This document shows, one piece after another, positions 60,177-64,000 of a stretch of 64,000 nt of DNA. The position numbers were made by a program, and so were the translations under genes. Each line of letters begins with the position of its first letter. Position 1 is the stretch's first letter. Source of the DNA: Spirochaetota bacterium (GTDB lineage Bacteria > Spirochaetota > Spirochaetia > Treponematales > Rectinemataceae); assembly GCA_026398595.1 (NCBI GenBank), contig JAPLSO010000019.1:31320-95319 (forward strand), read 5' to 3'. Under the pieces are notes generated by a model. The model saw only the letters and a program-made list of their open reading frames with translations, had not been told where the DNA came from and did not search any database.

Positions 60177-61285
60177 TGCATCCTTTCCCCGAAATAGATT
60201 CCCGCCCACTCCCACCTGCCATGCACATCGGGGTCGGCGGGGAAGTCGACCTTGCGGAGGTAGAGATACCAGACAGGCACCCGTCCCGTCCAGCCCCAGG
60301 TCTTGAGGTAGGCCTCGCGGGAGCCGGATGAGGGATCGAGCGTGGGGGAGGACCGGATGGGCCGCCCCTGCATGAACTGGTTCAGGTCGAAGTTGACCTT
60401 GGAATTCGCGTCGATGCCCCCGTCCTGGAACCAGGAGATGGCGAAGAACCCGGCTTTGGCCGAATACTTCCTGAGCTGACGTGCCGATCCGGAGAGGAGG
60501 GCTTTACGCAGGGAGGCGACAAGTTCTTCGAGGTTCTCGTAGGTCCAGTCCTTGGGGCTGGCATTGAATTCGACAAGGCGGCGCGCGTAGTCGTGAGCAT
60601 CGGGATAACCGGGAACCTTGGCCCCGAAATAGGGCAGGAAGGCCGCGTAGTGCTCCAGAGCCTCCTTCCACGCCCCCGTCTTCTCGTATGCCTTGGCCAG
60701 GAGAAACTGCGAGGAGCCGACATCAGGAGCCTCGGGAAACCGCGCGATCAAGTCCTTGAAGTACCCGATCCTGCGCTCCGGCATCTCCACGGCGCCGGCG
60801 AGCCGTGTGAGCGCCTCATAATGGAGGCTTTTTCCCTCGACGATCATGTCGGGCAGTGTCCTGACGATCCGCTCGTAAAGAGGTACAGCCAGCCGAAGAT
60901 CCCCCTGTGATTCGTAGGCCGCCGCCGCCGTAAAAAGATACCAGGCGGCATAGGCGTCCTGTCCTTCGGCCAACTTTGTCAGGAAGGCCGCCGCGGCCGA
61001 TGCTCTTCCCGAGGAGATGAGGACGGCGCCTATTTTCCTCGCGGCGGCGAAGTGAGCAAGCTGGTCGGGCTCCTCGCCCTCGGATCCATGTTTTTCCAGG
61101 AGCCGAAAAAGGGTTTTCAATTCGCCCTGCCTCGCTCCTTCCTGCGAGACATACAGCGAAGCTTGGTCGGAACAGGAGATGGCGAGAAAGAAGCAGGCCG
61201 CTAGACAGAGGGCCTGATAGAACTGCGAGCGGCGCCTGCCGCCTGGTGTAAGGCCGGCAGCTTCTATCGGGCTGGGGAAAGACAC
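60173..61285 (-). CDS. TPR-containing lipoprotein
   Basis: A ~370-residue protein with a lipobox (FLAISC) shortly after a hydrophobic stretch and TPR-like helices (YAAWYLFTAAAAYESQGDL, LLAKAYEKTGAWKEALEHYA). The C-terminal ~90 residues (FAISWFQDGGIDANSKVNF ... WYLYLRKVDFPADPD) are unfamiliar. The frame is open to 61393, but only a start near GTG 61285 places the signal peptide at the N-terminus. It is translationally coupled to mltD, so a cell-wall role with that enzyme is likely. Confidence 0.68.
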   Translation of the reverse strand: MSFPSPIEAAGLTPGGRRRSQFYQALCLAACFFLAISCSDQASLYVSQEGARQGELKTLFRLLEKHGSEGEEPDQLAHFAAARKIGAVLISSGRASAAAAFLTKLAEGQDAYAAWYLFTAAAAYESQGDLRLAVPLYERIVRTLPDMIVEGKSLHYEALTRLAGAVEMPERRIGYFKDLIARFPEAPDVGSSQFLLAKAYEKTGAWKEALEHYAAFLPYFGAKVPGYPDAHDYARRLVEFNASPKDWTYENLEELVASLRKALLSGSARQLRKYSAKAGFFAISWFQDGGIDANSKVNFDLNQFMQGRPIRSSPTLDPSSGSREAYLKTWGWTGRVPVWYLYLRKVDFPADPDVHGRWEWAGIYFGERMQ

Positions 61286-61441
61286 AAGGGTCAGAGTAGC
61301 ACGTGGTTTTTCGGCTATGCAAGTATTGTGCCGGAAAGCTTGGATTAGGGCGATACGTGACTGGAAAAAGTCCGATATTTTAGTATACTGCAAGTAACCG
61401 AAGTGGATTCCCGCAGCTTTATAGGAAATAGGACAGGTAAT

Positions 61442-63343
61442 TTGAAAAGCATCCCGCGACGACTGTTTATTCTCATCTTCTCCCTTTTTGCGGGGCTTTT
61501 AGGCGTCCCGGCCTGGGCGCAGACGAGCCTCCCTGTCACCGCCGCCGAATCCCTCTCCAAGCTCCTCAACAGCAGGGCCGAGATCGAGCGTTGTATTATA
61601 CTAGCCTCGCCTGACGGCCTTTCTCAAGCCCGGATCGGGCTCTCCCAGTCCAAGGTCATACCCGATAACGAAAAAGTCGTCCTCGGCGAACTGGTCCGCG
61701 GCGTCTCCCTCATCCTCTATCCAGCTCCTGGCTTCGTTGGCATGGCGGCCAAGCAGCAGCCTTTGGGCGCATTTTTCATCGATCCCTCACTCAAGAACAT
61801 CCAGAAAGCCGATTCGCTCTGCCTGACTCAGCTCGTCGAGGCTTCCCAGGGCAGGATCTTCACCTCGACCGACGGCACGGCCGCCTCTTTTCTTGCCGAG
61901 CTCCTCCCGGCTCTGGCTATTTTCAGGACAAAAGACACCGATACGGTTCGAACCGCCTTGAACTATGCCGAGCGTTTCGAAGCCTCGAGCGCAGCCCCCT
62001 CGGTCATACCCGGCTTGGTGAGGGCGCGCGCCGCCCTTCTGTCGAACGACCCCGCTAAGGCCTTTTCCCACTACGCTTCCCTCCTCGCGGCCTATCCCGA
62101 TGTCTGGCCGGCGAGGCTCGCCCTCGGCACACTCTCCCTTGGCCAGAACAAGCCGGTCGAAGCCCTCGATTACCTGAATCCACTTCTTGGGACGCGGAAA
62201 AACGATCCCGCGTTTCTGACTCCCTACACCTTAGCCCTATACGGCAACGGAAGATTTGCCGATGCCGAACCCTTTGTCCTGGCGGCCCTTGAATACGATC
62301 CTTCTTCAGCCGATTTAGTCCTGGCCGCCGCCCATATCGGCATAGACCGCGGCGATTTCGCCAAGGCGGGGACATATCTCGATATCCTCGGCAAGAAGCG
62401 CCCGAACGACAGGATGTATCTCTGTCTGAAAACCCTTCAGTGTTCCGGTCTTTCAAGGAAGGACGAGGCATTGAAATGGGCCAGGAAGGCTTTTCAGGCC
62501 TTCCCGACCGACCCCGAGATGATGGTGCTCCTCGCCGGCGTACTCGCCGCGGGACCCGAGAGCGGCCTCGCCGAGGCAAGCGCCCTGGCCAGGGAAGCCG
62601 GGAAGAGCTTCGCGGCAGCCAAGTTAAATGGCAGACAGCCGATACCGCCCGTCCTCAGCCCCCTCGCTGCCTCCATGCGGGCCCAGGCCGAGACCGAGGC
62701 GATGCACATCCTTCTCGTCGAAGCGTACCAAAGCCAGGATTGGTTCGCGGCCGCCGCCCTTCTCGATGCCGGCGGAACCCAGGCTTTGGATAAGACGCTC
62801 GTGTCCACCATACTGCGCAAGTCAGGCCGCGGCGCCGAAGCTCTCGATTTTGCCTCGAAGTGGTACGCCACGTCTCCTGAGTCCGAACCCGCGGCCGAAG
62901 CCTACCTCAGGTCGCTTGCGGCGGCTTCGGGCACAACCCTTGCCTCGGCTAGGAAGCCGGGCGAATCGGACTCAGGCCCCGGTCTGCTGACTTTAACCAC
63001 AGCCGCTTCCTTTTCGGGAAGCGCAGGTGAACAATCCGCTCTCGTGGGCCTCGTCTTCAGACTCCTCTCGAACTCCAGTTCGGCGGGAATGCAATCCTTC
63101 CTATACTACCTCAAAGGATCCCTCCAGATGGACCAGGAAACCGCCATTGACAGCTACCGGGCTGCTCTTCTCGCCCGCGGCGACAACGTGGAGGCTTTAA
63201 CGGCGCTCGCCAAGGTCTATGCGGCGAAGGGCGATGCACAGAAGGCCCTCTTCTATATCAAGCAGGCCAGGATGGTCGGCGTCACCGACAAGGACATCGA
63301 CGCCGACCTCATCGCCCTGGAGAAAACACTCCCAGCCAAATGA
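61442..63343 (+). CDS. large TPR-repeat exported protein
   Basis: A ~633-residue protein with a signal peptide (LFILIFSLFAGLLGVPAWAQ) followed by some ten TPR-like helix pairs (AFSHYASLLAAYPDVWPARLAL, KPVEALDYLNPLLG, EALKWARKAFQAFPTDPEM, AYQSQDWFAAAALLDAGG). No enzyme domain is seen. TTG 61442 has AGGACAGGT upstream and sets the signal peptide at the start; GTG 61403 is the alternative. It is divergent from the TPR-lipoprotein/mltD pair and overlaps the next gene by ATGA. Probably a periplasmic scaffold. Confidence 0.72.
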   Translation: MKSIPRRLFILIFSLFAGLLGVPAWAQTSLPVTAAESLSKLLNSRAEIERCIILASPDGLSQARIGLSQSKVIPDNEKVVLGELVRGVSLILYPAPGFVGMAAKQQPLGAFFIDPSLKNIQKADSLCLTQLVEASQGRIFTSTDGTAASFLAELLPALAIFRTKDTDTVRTALNYAERFEASSAAPSVIPGLVRARAALLSNDPAKAFSHYASLLAAYPDVWPARLALGTLSLGQNKPVEALDYLNPLLGTRKNDPAFLTPYTLALYGNGRFADAEPFVLAALEYDPSSADLVLAAAHIGIDRGDFAKAGTYLDILGKKRPNDRMYLCLKTLQCSGLSRKDEALKWARKAFQAFPTDPEMMVLLAGVLAAGPESGLAEASALAREAGKSFAAAKLNGRQPIPPVLSPLAASMRAQAETEAMHILLVEAYQSQDWFAAAALLDAGGTQALDKTLVSTILRKSGRGAEALDFASKWYATSPESEPAAEAYLRSLAAASGTTLASARKPGESDSGPGLLTLTTAASFSGSAGEQSALVGLVFRLLSNSSSAGMQSFLYYLKGSLQMDQETAIDSYRAALLARGDNVEALTALAKVYAAKGDAQKALFYIKQARMVGVTDKDIDADLIALEKTLPAK

Positions 63344-64000
63344 TCGAAGCCTCCCGGCCCGACCCTGAAATCCTTGTGTTCCTCGAAAACATCTATAGAA
63401 CCTGCAACCGCGGGGAGAGGCTCCGCCGCGACCCTCTTGCGATGGTCGCCGCCTATGATGCCAGGGAGGACAGGGAAGTCGCCGGTCTCGTCTGCTCTAC
63501 CCTCGCCTTCGGTTCAGTGGATCTCATTCTGAGCGCCTGCGAAAAAGCTCTTGCTCCTCTTGGTTCCCACCCGGCGGCGGCACTCGCCGCCATGGACGAA
63601 ACCCGCATGAGGATAGCCTGGGGCGATTTCCAATATCGTTTCTGCTTTTCCGATGATCTGATCGGCCTCATGCGCGCGGTACGGACTGCCCGGATGCGTT
63701 TCGGCTCCCTCGAAACCCTCTTCGCCTCGGGCGATTCACCCGGAGAGCCCATCCTTCTTGCCCTCTTTCGGTTTGTCCTTGCCCTGCGGGCCCTCGGCTC
63801 GGCGCCGGTCGGCGGTCAACTGGCCAGGCCCATCCGTCTCAACCTTCTCCCCGACCCGTCTGGAGGCTCAGCCTGCAAGCGCCTTTTTTTGTTCCTGCGA
63901 TGGATGGTCAGGAAAGACGATGTCGATCCAGGCGGCTGGACATCGGTATCGCCTTCCCGCCTCGTCATCCCCCTTGATACCCACATGGCCGCTACCTGCT
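63340..64000 (+). CDS. TIGR02757/DUF2400-family protein, 5' part
   Basis: The frame begins at ATG 63340, overlapping the TPR gene stop as ATGA, and runs off the window end after 220 residues. It matches the DUF2400 family: an early RRDPLAMVAAYDAREDREVAGL, the mid-region CKRLFLFLRWMVRKDDVDPGG and the LVIPLDTHMAATC end seen here (each a known family block). The family is related to HhH-GPD DNA glycosylases but has no proven activity. The missing 3' end lies beyond the window. Confidence 0.85.
   Translation, partial: MIEASRPDPEILVFLENIYRTCNRGERLRRDPLAMVAAYDAREDREVAGLVCSTLAFGSVDLILSACEKALAPLGSHPAAALAAMDETRMRIAWGDFQYRFCFSDDLIGLMRAVRTARMRFGSLETLFASGDSPGEPILLALFRFVLALRALGSAPVGGQLARPIRLNLLPDPSGGSACKRLFLFLRWMVRKDDVDPGGWTSVSPSRLVIPLDTHMAATC

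Overview
The window is GC-rich bacterial chromosome (roughly 60% G+C by eye). It most likely comes from an anaerobic spirochaete of the Treponema/Spirochaeta type. The signs are a tandem pair of FadL-like outer-membrane barrel proteins of a kind common in treponemes, many TPR and lipoprotein genes, a bactofilin, TRAP and mal-type transporters, and genes packed with ATGA overlaps. This assignment is inference; no rRNA lies in the window.

Layout. 1-7.3 kb: housekeeping and envelope genes (comEC 3' end, rsmA, bactofilin, TPR protein, mtaB, a lipoprotein, two FadL-like porins). 7.6-15.9 kb: an integrated island at the 3' end of tRNA-Lys(TTT), bounded by an exact 42-bp direct repeat. It holds a tyrosine recombinase, a second recombinase remnant, a DUF1524-nuclease fragment and an ankyrin fragment joined by an IS200-like element, a GC-rich structured RNA candidate, a DsrE / two-gene permease / PadR cassette, radC and a broken IS3 element. 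16-19.2 kb: lipid genes (plsY, a FakA-DegV fusion, a thioesterase). 19.5-21.9 kb: a lipoprotein followed by a small graveyard of GGDEF, HD-GYP, IS3 and TRAP relics. 21.8-26 kb: MFS transporter, sirtuin and an ABC exporter.

26-44.4 kb is a large catabolic region. A GlpA-like oxidoreductase pair, a TIM-barrel protein and two type II dehydroquinase paralogues run leftwards. A GntR regulator and at least thirteen further genes run rightwards: RraA-like aldolase, LDH2-type dehydrogenase, a broken aldehyde:ferredoxin oxidoreductase, SDR, cupin, creatininase-family hydrolase, TRAP transporter, TIM-barrel epimerase, Zn-alcohol dehydrogenase, VOC protein, Asp/Glu racemase-like protein and an unknown protein. 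My reading is import and breakdown of a cyclic polyol or keto-acid. The creatininase / Zn-dehydrogenase / TIM-barrel set resembles the IolN/IolM/IolO enzymes of Thermotoga. One TIM-barrel protein and one dehydroquinase have lost canonical catalytic residues.

44.4-51 kb: rsgA and a malEFG-malQ maltodextrin operon with LacI-type operators and an attenuator hairpin after malE. 51.1-56 kb: a complete chaperone-usher pilus operon (major subunit, chaperone, usher, two-domain tip protein), which is unexpected in a spirochaete and the most striking system here. 56.1 kb to the end: tRNA-Val and tRNA-Phe, galE, an M20 peptidase, a LysM lytic transglycosylase with a TPR lipoprotein, a large TPR protein and the start of a TIGR02757 (DUF2400) gene.
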